From Alphaproteobacteria bacterium (GTDB taxonomy: Bacteria; Pseudomonadota; Alphaproteobacteria; Rhizobiales; Beijerinckiaceae), in the NCBI GenBank assembly GCA_016869555.1, contig VGDY01000001.1, positions 1-64,000 on the forward strand: a stretch of 64,000 nt of DNA. The letters are read 5' to 3'. A program made the position numbers and the translations under genes. Positions 47,026-55,959 of the stretch are shown here, piece after piece. Within the stretch, counting starts at the first letter, position 1. Every line of letters starts with the position of its first letter. The notes beneath the pieces are model-generated. The model made no database searches. It was not told the DNA's origin and saw nothing but the letters and a program-made list of their open reading frames with translations.

Positions 47026-47075
47026 GATGGGGATGGAGTTCCCCGATAACCGCCGAAAGGCTGATGACTCCTACG
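47026..47075 (+). promoter_or_regulatory. Fluoride (crcB-motif) riboswitch aptamer
   Basis: GGGGATGGAGTTCCCC, then ATAACCGCC, GAAA, GGCTGATGACTCCTAC. This reproduces the fluoride riboswitch consensus (GGnGATGGnnTTCnCC ... AACCGCC ... GGCTGATGrCnCCTAC). Pairings seen are GGGG (47029-47032) with CCCC (47041-47044), GCC (47052-47054) with GGC (47059-47061), and GGAGT (47035-47039) with ACTCC (47067-47071). It lies upstream of, and co-oriented with, the NodT-type gene. Confidence 0.93.
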
Positions 47076-47117
47076 AACTCGTCGCCGCGTTCACCGACCG
47101 TTGGCGCAGGGTAGGAG
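47068..47117 (+). promoter_or_regulatory. Riboswitch expression platform: anti-SD/SD pairing
   Basis: The conserved aptamer 3' segment CTCCTAC (47068-47074) is the exact reverse complement of GTAGGAG (47111-47117). GTAGGAG is an excellent Shine-Dalgarno sequence seven bases before GTG at 47125, in frame with the NodT-type gene. In the fluoride-bound fold CTCC is engaged in the aptamer, freeing the SD; without fluoride it can mask it. Predicted translational ON switch. Confidence 0.75.
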
Positions 47118-47124
47118 CGTTTTC

Positions 47125-48765
47125 GTGCATCAACAGCCCGCAGCCCGTCGTGCGCCTTGCGTTTTGCGCTGCGGCGGCGGCATGAGCGCCGCTCGGCGTA
47201 ACGGCGTTTTGCGGTTCGGCGCGCGGCGCAGACATCTCTTCTGCGGACTTCCGGTCGCGCTCGCGCTCGGCGGTTGCGCGCCAACCATGCAAGACGAGCG
47301 CGCGCAGTTTCTCGGTCCCCCCGCCATGGAGCGCTCGATTGCAAGATCCGGGCTCAGGGTCGCCGACCAAACGTCCTGGCCGCGCGAAGAATGGTGGCGC
47401 GCCTTCCGCAGCCCCGAACTCGACGGCGTTGTCGACAAGGCGCTGCGCGACAATCAGAGCCTGAGAAAGGCGGTGGATGCGCTGCATGGCGCCGACGCGA
47501 TGGTGCAGGTCGCGGGCGCAAGGCTGCTCCCCGAAGTCCAGGCGACCTTCGGCATGCGGCAATCCCGCAATCCTCTGCACGGCGTCGTCGCGTCCTACAA
47601 TCCGGCGCAGGGCGGATTGCAGAAGACCATGGCCTTCATCAATCCGCTGGCGCTGACCTATGAGCTCGACTTCTGGCAGAAGAACCGGGCGCTGCTCGAT
47701 GCGGCGATCGGCGAGTCGGCGGCTCAGGAGGCCGAACTGGAGCAGGCGCGGCTGCTGCTGACCGCTTCGGTCGCGCGCGCCTATCTGCGCGGCTACGCCG
47801 CGGCGCGCCAACTCGAAGTGGCGAGAGCCCTGACGCGGGTGCGTCGCGATTTGATTTCGCTCGCCGAAACTCGATATGGCGCGGGCCTCGACTCCCTGGA
47901 CGGGGTGCAGGTCGCCCGCGCCGATTTCGAAACCGCGGTCCGGCGCGAAGCCGCCGTTCAGGCGCTTCTGACGCTGCAGAAGGATGCGATCGCCCGTCTC
48001 ATGGGCGAAGGACCTGACGCCGCGCACGATCTTTACGCCGGCCGAAAGGCGCCCTCGCCGGCCGCGCCGCCGCTGCCGCGCAGCCTGCCGATCGAATTGC
48101 TCATCCACCGCCCCGATCTCGCCGCCGCTTTGCGCCGCGCCGAGGCCGCGGCGGCCCGCGTTCACGTCGCCAAGACGCTGTTTCTTCCCTCGATCGACCT
48201 TGCGATCACGGGCGGCTTCGAAGGCTCGGTGACCTCGACGAAAATCAGCAAGCTCGCCGGCTATCTCTTCACGCCTTCGGCGATCGGCTATGCGGTCATG
48301 CCCACCCTGCGCCTGCCGGTTTTTCAAGGCGGCAGGCTCAGCGGCATTCTGGAGGCCCAGCGCGCCGAATATGATCAGGCGGTCGATTCCTATAACGAGA
48401 CGCTGCTGCAGGCCGCGCAGCAGGTCGCCGACGCCGGCGCCAATCTCAGGCGCGCCGCCGCCGAATATGAGGCGCAGAGCCGCTTTCTGCGCGCGGCGCG
48501 CGCGCAATATGATCTCGCGCAAACGCGCCTGCGCGACGGGCTGAAGGACCGCCGCGAAATCGTCGTCGAACGCGCCGAACTCCTCGAATCAGGCTTCGCC
48601 CAGCGCGCGCTCGAAGGCGACCGGCTTGTCGCCGCTGTCGATCTGTATCAGGCGCTGGGCGCCGGCTATGCCGGCGGTCCGCCGCCCGACGCGCCGAAGC
48701 CGGCGCCGGAATCCGACCCTTTGACGCCGGCCGTCGAGGCGATTCAGTCGCTCGGCGGCGGCTGA
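47125..48765 (+). CDS. NodT-family RND-type efflux outer-membrane lipoprotein
   Basis: TolC-like trimeric outer-membrane channel of 546 aa. The GTG at 47125 has GTAGGAG seven bases upstream; an in-frame ATG at 47182 (MSAARRNGVL, 527 aa) is the alternative and would give a more normal signal length. The signal LFCGLPVALALGGCAP has a lipobox (LGGC). Two outer-membrane-efflux repeats are visible (WWRAFRSPELDGVVDKALRDNQSL; PIELLIHRPDLAAALRRAEAAAARVHVAKTLFLPSIDL). It is controlled by the fluoride riboswitch and followed after 50 nt by an HlyD adaptor. No inner-membrane pump gene is adjacent. Confidence 0.95.
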   Translation: MHQQPAARRAPCVLRCGGGMSAARRNGVLRFGARRRHLFCGLPVALALGGCAPTMQDERAQFLGPPAMERSIARSGLRVADQTSWPREEWWRAFRSPELDGVVDKALRDNQSLRKAVDALHGADAMVQVAGARLLPEVQATFGMRQSRNPLHGVVASYNPAQGGLQKTMAFINPLALTYELDFWQKNRALLDAAIGESAAQEAELEQARLLLTASVARAYLRGYAAARQLEVARALTRVRRDLISLAETRYGAGLDSLDGVQVARADFETAVRREAAVQALLTLQKDAIARLMGEGPDAAHDLYAGRKAPSPAAPPLPRSLPIELLIHRPDLAAALRRAEAAAARVHVAKTLFLPSIDLAITGGFEGSVTSTKISKLAGYLFTPSAIGYAVMPTLRLPVFQGGRLSGILEAQRAEYDQAVDSYNETLLQAAQQVADAGANLRRAAAEYEAQSRFLRAARAQYDLAQTRLRDGLKDRREIVVERAELLESGFAQRALEGDRLVAAVDLYQALGAGYAGGPPPDAPKPAPESDPLTPAVEAIQSLGGG

Positions 48766-48815
48766 GCGCCTCGCTTTACCGTCTCACTCGAATAGAAGAA
48801 CGCGAATCCCGATAG

Positions 48816-50006
48816 ATGCCGCTCTCCCGCAAAAACATCCGCTTCCGCAGGGAATTTCTGCTCAGGATCGTCATTGCGGCGGTCGCGATCGGCGCGGTCG
48901 TCGCAGTGGCGCGATGGCTGTTTTTTGATCGCGACTGGGTGACGACGGACAACGCCTATGTCGCCGGCAACATTATTCCCGTGCAGGCCGACGCAACGGG
49001 AGTCGTCGCCGCCGTTCTGGCGGAAGAAACCCAGTTCGTGAAGAAAGACGAAGTGCTCGTGCGCCTCGACGGACAACGGGCCAGAGCGGCGCTCGCGCAG
49101 GCCGAAGCCGATCTCGGCCGCGCCGTCCGCGCCGTCGGCGCGCTTTACGCCCAGCGACGCCAGATATGCCAGAAGGTCATCTCGCGCGCGGCGATTCGCG
49201 ACAGGACCCGACACGATCTCGCGAGATACAGGCAGGCGACGGCGAGCGGCGCGTCGTCGCGGCAGGTGCTGCAGAACACCGAGGACCACCTCGCCGCGCT
49301 GGAAGCCGATCTGCGCGAGGCGCAAGCGGAATATCAGGCGGTCGAGGCGCGAGTCGGCGGCGTGACCCGCATGAATCATCCCGACATCGCGGCGGCGCGA
49401 GCCAAATACTACGACGCCTATATTGAATTCGCGCGCCAGAACATTCGCGCGCCGGCGAGCGGCTTTGTCGCCAAACGCCGCGTCCAGGTCGGCGATCGGA
49501 TGCGCCCCGGAGATCCGATTCTCAACATCGTGCCGCTCGACCATCTCTGGGTGGAAGCGAATCTGTGGGAGAACAGAATGGCCCGGGTTCGTCCCGGGCA
49601 GCCGGCGATCATCACGGTCGACCTGTATGGATCGAAACAGATCTATCACGGAGAAGTTGTTGGACTCGTTCCCGGCTCCGGCGCCGTCTTCGCCACTCTG
49701 CCTCCCGACAACGCCGTCGGCAATTTCATTCGAATCGTTCAGCGCATTCCGGTGCGAATCGCATTGCGGGCCGACGAGCTCGAGAAACAGCCCTTGCGTC
49801 CCGGCCTGTCCACCACCGCTTCGATCGACGTGTCCGGGCCGCTGCAATCGCCGAACAAGTCAATCGTGAAGACCACGGCGAATGAATATCTGACCAATGT
49901 CTACGACAAGGATCTCGCGGATGCGAAGGCGCACGCGGAGAAGATCGTCAAGGATAACGTCGCCGGCGCGTCGGACGACGGCGTCGCCTGCGCCGCCGCC
50001 GAATAG
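48816..50006 (+). CDS. HlyD/EmrA-family membrane fusion protein
   Basis: Periplasmic adaptor of 396 aa: one N-terminal membrane helix (FLLRIVIAAVAIGAVVAVARWLFF), the lipoyl half-motif VTTDNAYVAGNIIPVQADATGVVAAVLAEETQFVKKDEVLVRLDG, a helical hairpin, then NIRAPASGFVAKRRVQVGDRMRPGDPILNIVPLDHLWVEANLWE. It resembles EmrA, which normally works with the 14-helix permease EmrB, but no EmrB-like gene follows. Pairs with the NodT-like channel upstream. Confidence 0.95.
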   Translation: MPLSRKNIRFRREFLLRIVIAAVAIGAVVAVARWLFFDRDWVTTDNAYVAGNIIPVQADATGVVAAVLAEETQFVKKDEVLVRLDGQRARAALAQAEADLGRAVRAVGALYAQRRQICQKVISRAAIRDRTRHDLARYRQATASGASSRQVLQNTEDHLAALEADLREAQAEYQAVEARVGGVTRMNHPDIAAARAKYYDAYIEFARQNIRAPASGFVAKRRVQVGDRMRPGDPILNIVPLDHLWVEANLWENRMARVRPGQPAIITVDLYGSKQIYHGEVVGLVPGSGAVFATLPPDNAVGNFIRIVQRIPVRIALRADELEKQPLRPGLSTTASIDVSGPLQSPNKSIVKTTANEYLTNVYDKDLADAKAHAEKIVKDNVAGASDDGVACAAAE

Positions 50007-50031
50007 TTTGCGCGAGCTCGGTTTTGATTCA

Positions 50032-50067
50032 GCGCGCGCCGTTTTCGGCGGCGCTATTGGCGCGCGC
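50032..50067. repeat. GC-rich inverted repeat between the adaptor and H+-ATPase genes
   Basis: GCGCGCGCC (50032-50040) and GGCGCGCGC (50059-50067) form a nine-pair stem with an 18-nt loop containing GTTTTCGGCGG. There is no trailing T run, so complete termination is unlikely; it may partly separate the riboswitch-led genes from the ATPase group. Confidence 0.5.
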
Positions 50068-50126
50068 CGGATGACGCCGTAACATCGGCGCCGATATTTT
50101 GACGCGGATGCCGTGGGAGAGAAAGC

Positions 50127-52688
50127 ATGCCGGACGCCAGCGCGAATTCGTCGGCAGGCCAAGCTTCGCCAGCGTTTTCCTTGGACCCGACGCAGGCGAA
50201 AATCGCGCAGCGGCTCGAGGCGCTGAAGACCAGCGAGACCGGCCTGACCTCGGCCGAAGCGGCGCGGCGGCTCGCCGAATATGGCCGCAACGCGCTGGAG
50301 GACAGGACCGAAAGCAAATGGCGCCGTCTGCTGAAATATTTCTGGGGGCCGCTGCCGTTCCTCATCGAAGCCGCTGCGCTGATATCCGGCCTGCGCAAGG
50401 ACTGGCCGGATTTCGGCGTCGTCACCGGCCTTCTGATCTATAACGCCGTCGTCGGCTTCTGGCAGGACAACAAGGCCGCGAATGCGCTTGCGGCGTTGAA
50501 GAAAAACCTTGCGCCCCGCGCGCGCGTGATGCGCGACGGGGCCTGGACGACGATCGCCGCCGCCGAACTGACGCCGGGAGATATCGTCAGCGTCGCCGCC
50601 GGACAGATCATCCCGGCCGATCTGTTGCTCATCGAAGGCGACTATTTGAGCTGCGACCAGGCGGCGCTCACCGGCGAATCGCTGCCGGTCGCCAAGAAGA
50701 TCGGCGACGACGCCTATTCCGGCGCAATCGCCAAGCAGGGCGCGATGACCGGCGTGGTGACGGCGACCGGCGATCGCACCTTCTTCGGCCGCACCGCCAA
50801 GCTTGTCGGCGCCGCCGGCGCGGTTTCGCATTCGCAGCGGGCGGTGACGCAGGTCGGCGATTTTCTGCTGTTGCTCGCCTTCCTGCTGGCGCTGGTTCTG
50901 GTCGGCGCGCAGCTCTATCGGGAAGTCATCGCGCCGGATATCTGGCGCTGGGATCGCGTCGGCTCCATCGCCCAATATGTGCTGGTGCTGCTGATCGCAT
51001 CAATTCCGGTCGCGCTGCCGGCGGTCATGTCCGTGACGATGGCGATCGGCGCCTATACGCTCTCCTTGCAGAAGGCGATCGTTTCGCGCCTCAGCGCGAT
51101 CGAGGAGCTTGCCGGCGTCGATGTGCTGTGCAGCGACAAGACCGGCACGCTGACGATGAACCGGCTCACGGTGCAAAACGCCCTTCCCTATGGCGTATTC
51201 AAAAGCGACGACGTGCTGCTCTTCGCCGCGCTGGCGACTCAAAGAAGCAGCGAAGACGCCATCGACCTCGCGGTGATGGCGGCGCTGCCGGCGCATAACG
51301 CGCTCGACGGCTTCAAGCAGAAAGCCTTTACGCCGTTCGATCCCGTCAGCAAGCGCACGATTTCGACCGTCGCCGACGCCGCCGGCGGCATCCGTCATTA
51401 CGCGAAAGGGGCGCCGCAGGCGATCTCCGCCCTCGTGCGGCCCGATTCGCAAACGCTGCAGCGCTATCACAACGACGTCGCGGCGCTCGCCGCCAAGGGC
51501 CAGCGCGCGCTCGGCGTCGCCATGTCGGAAGACGGCGCCAAATGGGCGCTGGTCGGACTGATCTCGCTCATGGATCCGCCGCGCGCTGACGCCAAGGAGA
51601 CGATCGCCAGGGCGCGCGCGCTCGGCCTCAACGTCAAGATGGTGACCGGCGACGACGTCGCCATCGGCGACGAGATCGCCGCCCAGCTCGGCATGGGCTC
51701 CCATCTGCTCGTCGCCAGCGACGTCTTCAAAGGCGGCGCGAAGGCCGACGCTCTGCCGCGCAGCGTCGTCGAAACGGTGGAACGCGCCGACGGTTTCGGC
51801 AGAGTATTCCCGGAGCACAAATATGAGATCGTCAAGGCGCTCCAATCGGTCGGCCATATCGTCGCGATGACCGGCGACGGCGTCAATGACGCGCCGGCGC
51901 TCAAACAGGCGGATTGCGGCATCGCGGTCAGCGGCGCGACCGACGCCGCGCGCAGCGCCGCGGCGTTGATCCTCACGGCGCCGGGACTCTCCACCATCAT
52001 CAATGCGATCCGCGTGTCGCGCCAGATTTTCCAGCGCATCGAAAGCTACATCCACTACCGCATCGCGATGACGCTCGACATCATGATCGTCGTCGTCGCC
52101 TCGATCGTTTTCCTGGATTTTCAGCCGCTGACCGCGATCATGATCGTCGCGCTCGCGCTGCTCGACGACATTCCGATCATGACCATCGCCTATGATAATG
52201 TCCCGGTCGCGCCGCAGCCGGTGAGATGGGACATGCATCGCATCTTCATTTTCTCTTCGCTGATGGGACTGCTGGCGGTGGCCGAGACTTTCGGTTTCCT
52301 GCTGATCGGCATGCGCTGGACGCTCGACGATTTGCTGCAGGCGATCATCCCGATCGATCCGGGCCAACTTCGGACCTTGCTGTTCTTGCAGCTCGCCGTC
52401 GGCGGTCATCTGCTGCTGTTCAGCGTGCGCACCAAGAAGGCGATCTTTGCCCCGCCCTATCCGAGCGCAAGGCTGTTCTGGGCGATCGCGGCGACGCAGG
52501 TCGCGGCGGTGCTGCTCTGCCTCTATGGCGTCGGCGTCGACGCCGTCCCCGGCGCGGCGATCGTCGGCGTGTGGCTATATTGCCTGCTCTGGGTTGTGGC
52601 GGCGGAAATTGTAAAGGTCATTTACTGGCGTCTTGCTGACAAGCGCGACAAAGACCTGAAGGCCGGCGGCGTCGCGCTCGCCGGTTGA
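50127..52688 (+). CDS. P-type (IIIA) plasma-membrane H+-ATPase
   Basis: 853 aa proton-exporting P-type ATPase. It has an N-terminal cation-ATPase segment (GLTSAEAARRLAEYGRNAL), the actuator motif LTGESLPV, phosphorylation site CSDKTGTLTMN, KGAPQAI, MVTGDDVAIGDEIA, hinge MTGDGVNDAPALKQADCGIAV, and the M6 segment LLDDIPIMTIAYDNVPVAPQPVRW that is specific for type IIIA H+ pumps. About ten membrane helices. It may expel protons brought in by weak acids such as HF; this link rests on gene context only. Confidence 0.95.
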   Translation: MPDASANSSAGQASPAFSLDPTQAKIAQRLEALKTSETGLTSAEAARRLAEYGRNALEDRTESKWRRLLKYFWGPLPFLIEAAALISGLRKDWPDFGVVTGLLIYNAVVGFWQDNKAANALAALKKNLAPRARVMRDGAWTTIAAAELTPGDIVSVAAGQIIPADLLLIEGDYLSCDQAALTGESLPVAKKIGDDAYSGAIAKQGAMTGVVTATGDRTFFGRTAKLVGAAGAVSHSQRAVTQVGDFLLLLAFLLALVLVGAQLYREVIAPDIWRWDRVGSIAQYVLVLLIASIPVALPAVMSVTMAIGAYTLSLQKAIVSRLSAIEELAGVDVLCSDKTGTLTMNRLTVQNALPYGVFKSDDVLLFAALATQRSSEDAIDLAVMAALPAHNALDGFKQKAFTPFDPVSKRTISTVADAAGGIRHYAKGAPQAISALVRPDSQTLQRYHNDVAALAAKGQRALGVAMSEDGAKWALVGLISLMDPPRADAKETIARARALGLNVKMVTGDDVAIGDEIAAQLGMGSHLLVASDVFKGGAKADALPRSVVETVERADGFGRVFPEHKYEIVKALQSVGHIVAMTGDGVNDAPALKQADCGIAVSGATDAARSAAALILTAPGLSTIINAIRVSRQIFQRIESYIHYRIAMTLDIMIVVVASIVFLDFQPLTAIMIVALALLDDIPIMTIAYDNVPVAPQPVRWDMHRIFIFSSLMGLLAVAETFGFLLIGMRWTLDDLLQAIIPIDPGQLRTLLFLQLAVGGHLLLFSVRTKKAIFAPPYPSARLFWAIAATQVAAVLLCLYGVGVDAVPGAAIVGVWLYCLLWVVAAEIVKVIYWRLADKRDKDLKAGGVALAG

Positions 52689-52720
52689 CGGAGAGCGACG
52701 GGACGAAGGAGGCGGCGCAC

Positions 52721-53575
52721 ATGAATTTCCTCAAGAAGCTCCGAGTCGATCCGGGATCGGATGTCGATCTTGGATCAATCGATCCGGGGTTCCATGGCGA
52801 TTTCGCCAATGACGCGGAAGCGGCGCAGGAGCTGCAGCGCCATCTGGCGCGCATCACCGAACTGCAGCGCAAACTCTATGCCGACCGCACGCATTCCCTG
52901 CTGATCGTCTTGCAGGGCATCGACAGCGCCGGCAAGGACGGCGCCTGCTGGCATGTCATCAGCGCCATGGACCCGCAGGGCGTCGAGGTGACGGGCTTCA
53001 AGCAGCCGACTCCCGAAGAGCAGGAGCATGATTTCCTGTGGCGCGTTCACCCGCATGCGCCGCGCCGCGGCTATGTGTCGATCTTCAATCGCTCGCATTA
53101 CGAAGACGTGCTTGTCGTGCGCGTGCACAAACTCGCGCCCAAGGACGTCTGGAAGCCGCGCTACGATTTCATCAATGAATGGGAAAAGCTGCTCACCGTC
53201 GAGAACAGGACGACCATATTGAAATTTTTCCTCTATATTTCGAAGGAGGAGCAGCTCAAGCGCTTCAAGGAGCGGCTCGACGATCCGGCGCATCAATGGA
53301 AGATCAGCGCGAGCGATTATTCCGAGCGCGAAAAATGGGACGATTACATCAAGGCCTTTGAGGCCGCGCTGTCGCGCTGCTCGACCGAACATGCGCCCTG
53401 GTACGTGATCCCGTCGAATCACAAATGGTTTCGTAATCTCGCCGTGTCGAGCATCATCGCCGATGCGCTGGACAGTCTCGATCTGAAGCTGCCGAAGCCG
53501 ACCGTCGACATCGAAGAGATTCGTAAGCTCTATCACCAGGCCAAAGTCGAAGAGAAAGGGAGCAAGGCGCAGTGA
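52721..53575 (+). CDS. Polyphosphate kinase 2 family phosphotransferase
   Basis: 284 aa from the ATG at 52721, which follows AAGGAGG; the track's TTG start overlapping the ATPase stop is less likely. PPK2 motifs are Walker A VLQGIDSAGKDGACWHVI, lid GFKQPTPEEQEHDFLWRVHPHAPRRGYVSIFNRSHYEDVLVVRVH (Walker B region), and KFFLYISKEEQLKRFKERLDDPAHQWKISASDYSEREKWDDY. Transfers phosphate between polyphosphate and nucleotides; the substrate class (NDP, NMP or both) is not decided here. Between the H+-ATPase and MFS genes. Confidence 0.93.
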   Translation: MNFLKKLRVDPGSDVDLGSIDPGFHGDFANDAEAAQELQRHLARITELQRKLYADRTHSLLIVLQGIDSAGKDGACWHVISAMDPQGVEVTGFKQPTPEEQEHDFLWRVHPHAPRRGYVSIFNRSHYEDVLVVRVHKLAPKDVWKPRYDFINEWEKLLTVENRTTILKFFLYISKEEQLKRFKERLDDPAHQWKISASDYSEREKWDDYIKAFEAALSRCSTEHAPWYVIPSNHKWFRNLAVSSIIADALDSLDLKLPKPTVDIEEIRKLYHQAKVEEKGSKAQ

Positions 53576-55002
53576 CCGTGCCGCCGGCGCGCGCCGCCTC
53601 GGTCTTTTCGGCGCTCGACGAAGCGCCGATGACATGGCGCCATTACGCCTATTGGCTCGCGGCGAGCGGCGGCGCGTTCCTCGACGGTTTTTCGGTGTCG
53701 GGGCTCGGCGTCGCGCTGCCGCTGCTCAAGAGCGAATTCGTGATCAGCCCGGTTTTCGTCGGGCTCATCGGGTCGGCGCTGGTGCTGGGCGCGGTGCTGG
53801 GCGCGGCGATCGGCGGCTTGGGCGCGGACAGATTCGGTCGCAAGCGCACATTCATCGCCGACATGGCGATCATCGCGTTCGCCTGCTTGATCGGCGCGCT
53901 GGCGCCGAACGCGCGCCTCATCCTGCTCTCGCAGTTTCTACTCGGCGTCGGCGTCGGCATCGATTTTCCGACGAGCGGCGCCTATGTTTCCGAGCTCATG
54001 CCGCGCAAGGCGCGCAGCCGAATGACCGTCGCGACCATCGCCCTGCAGTCGGTCGGCATGGCGGCGGCGGCGCTCGCCGGCCTGGCGATATTGAAGCTGC
54101 GGCCATCGACGGAAGACTGGCGGCTGCTGTTTGGCGCAAGCGGCGCGATCGCGCTGCTGTTCCTGGGCGCGCGCCTATGGGCGCCGGAAAGCGTGCGCTG
54201 GCTGGCGGCCAAGGGGCGCATCGGCGAGGCGACGGCGCTGCTCAAGACCCTGTCGATCGAGTTCGGGGAGAAGCCTGCGACTAACGTCGGCGCCGAAGCG
54301 ATCGACCCGCCGGCGTCGAGTCCAGCTGCGACGCCGGCCGCGCGGCAGGTCGGCTATTCGACGCTGTTCGCGGCGAAATATCGCGCGCGGACGATTCTCG
54401 TCTCCCTGCCCTGGATGCTGATGGACGTGGCGACCTATGGCGTCGGCCTGTTCACCCCGGTCATTCTCGGCGCGATGCATTTCGGCGGCGCAGATTCGGG
54501 TCCGATCGCGGCGGATTTTGTCGGGGCGGAAGGCAGCGCCGCCGTCGACGCCTTCCTCGTCATCGGCTTTGCGGCGAGTCTCTACGCGGTTCCGCGCTTT
54601 GGCCGGATCACCATGCAGGTTGCGGGCTTCAGCGGCATGGCGCTCGGCATGCTGCTGCTGCTGTTCGCCGCGATGACCGACGATGGCGCGAAGGCCCATC
54701 TCGCTTTCGTCATCGGCGGCTTCATGCTGTTCAATTTTGCGATGAACGCCGGACCGAACGCCACGACCTTCACGCTCGCGCCGACTCTGTTTCCAACCGC
54801 GATCCGCGCGTCGGCGAGCGGCTTTGCGGCGGCCTGCGCCAAGATCGGCGCAACAATTGGCACATTTGTCGTGCCGCAACTGCAGGACGCCTGGGGGCTC
54901 GTCGGCGTCGTCGCGGTCATGGTCGCGGTCAGCGTCGCCGGTCTATTGGCGACGGCCGGCCTGGCGCATGCGGTCAATGAAGAAGGCGCGCTGGAGGAAT
55001 AG
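53572..55002 (+). CDS. Major facilitator superfamily transporter
   Basis: 476 aa, twelve predicted helices, of the sugar/phosphate:H+ symporter type. The N-terminus AASGGAFLDGFSVSGLGVALPLL, the signature ADRFGRKRTFIADM after helix 2, and WAPESVRWLAAKGR before the central loop are characteristic. GTG start overlaps the PPK2 stop. Substrate unknown; it is not an EmrB-type drug pump, so it is unlikely to be the missing partner of the HlyD adaptor. Confidence 0.92.
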   Translation: MTVPPARAASVFSALDEAPMTWRHYAYWLAASGGAFLDGFSVSGLGVALPLLKSEFVISPVFVGLIGSALVLGAVLGAAIGGLGADRFGRKRTFIADMAIIAFACLIGALAPNARLILLSQFLLGVGVGIDFPTSGAYVSELMPRKARSRMTVATIALQSVGMAAAALAGLAILKLRPSTEDWRLLFGASGAIALLFLGARLWAPESVRWLAAKGRIGEATALLKTLSIEFGEKPATNVGAEAIDPPASSPAATPAARQVGYSTLFAAKYRARTILVSLPWMLMDVATYGVGLFTPVILGAMHFGGADSGPIAADFVGAEGSAAVDAFLVIGFAASLYAVPRFGRITMQVAGFSGMALGMLLLLFAAMTDDGAKAHLAFVIGGFMLFNFAMNAGPNATTFTLAPTLFPTAIRASASGFAAACAKIGATIGTFVVPQLQDAWGLVGVVAVMVAVSVAGLLATAGLAHAVNEEGALEE

Positions 55003-55059
55003 GCGCGCGGCGCATCGTGGCGCCGGATCACGCCGGTATGCAGCGCGCTCCGTTCCGCG

Positions 55060-55959
55060 TCAGAAAAATCGTCCAAACCATGCGGAAAGGCCGGATTCAT
55101 TGTTGCGGCCTGCCTGCGGCTTGCCGCTATTTCGCGCGCCCAGCCAAGGGAACCTTGAGTTGGCGGAACGAATTTCTGGTTCGAGACCGGGCGTTCCGAA
55201 TTCAGAGCTCATAGATGAAGCGCCGGCGGGCGCGCGCACGTCGGATGGCGCGGCGTTTTCCAAAATCGCGCGCGGGCGTAGAGAGACAAGCTGCTCGGCT
55301 TCTTCCTCGCCAAGCCATTTCGCCGCCGCCGCGCGGCCCTCCGCGAGGTCGGGCGGCCGGCGACGCGCGCCATGCGCGTCCGACGCCAATATGTGCACCA
55401 GCGCTTCGCTCAACATGCGCTCGGCCCAATATCTGGGTCTTCGTCCAAAAGCGCCGGTCAATGCGCCGGCCGTGACCTGCATCCAGACGCCGGCGCGAAA
55501 CAATTGAACGATCGTCTCATAGCGCGTCTCGATCCAGGTCAGCCTTTCGGGATGAGTCAGAATGGGCACATAGCCCGCGGCGAGCAATTCGAAGAAGAAA
55601 TACTCCAGTCGCGGGGGCGCCACGTGATGCGGCGGTTCGACCAGCACATATCTTGTGTCGGCGAGCGAAAGGATTGCGCCCGTCTGCAATCCCTTGACCA
55701 TATTTGGAACGACATGAACGTCAGCGCCGGTGACGAGCCGCAGGGGAATTCCCCGCTCGTCCAGATGGCGCTGCAGCTCCTGCGCCGCAAGTCGAATTTG
55801 AGGTCCCGAATTGTCGAACAGTCCCGGGAAGATATGCGGCGTGCAGGCCTGGACGACCACGCCATTAGCGACCGCGAGACGCGCCATTTCGAGCGCGACG
55901 CCGAGGTCGGGGGCGCCATCGTCAATTCCTGGCAGAATATGGGAATGGAGATCGATCAT
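55060..55959 (-). CDS. CpsB/CapC-type PHP-domain tyrosine phosphatase
   Basis: Manganese-dependent phosphatase regulating capsule/EPS tyrosine kinases. From the ATG at 55959, 299 aa starting MIDLHSHILPGIDDGAPDL, the metal-binding PHP motif, followed by ACTPHIFPGLFDN, ADVHVVPNM, PILTHPERL and ILASDAHGARRRPPDL. The C-terminal 50 residues (after ILENAAPSD) are a polar extension without a known domain. No BY-kinase is in the window, but EPS genes lie just to the right. Confidence 0.93.
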   Translation of the reverse strand: MIDLHSHILPGIDDGAPDLGVALEMARLAVANGVVVQACTPHIFPGLFDNSGPQIRLAAQELQRHLDERGIPLRLVTGADVHVVPNMVKGLQTGAILSLADTRYVLVEPPHHVAPPRLEYFFFELLAAGYVPILTHPERLTWIETRYETIVQLFRAGVWMQVTAGALTGAFGRRPRYWAERMLSEALVHILASDAHGARRRPPDLAEGRAAAAKWLGEEEAEQLVSLRPRAILENAAPSDVRAPAGASSMSSEFGTPGLEPEIRSANSRFPWLGARNSGKPQAGRNNESGLSAWFGRFF

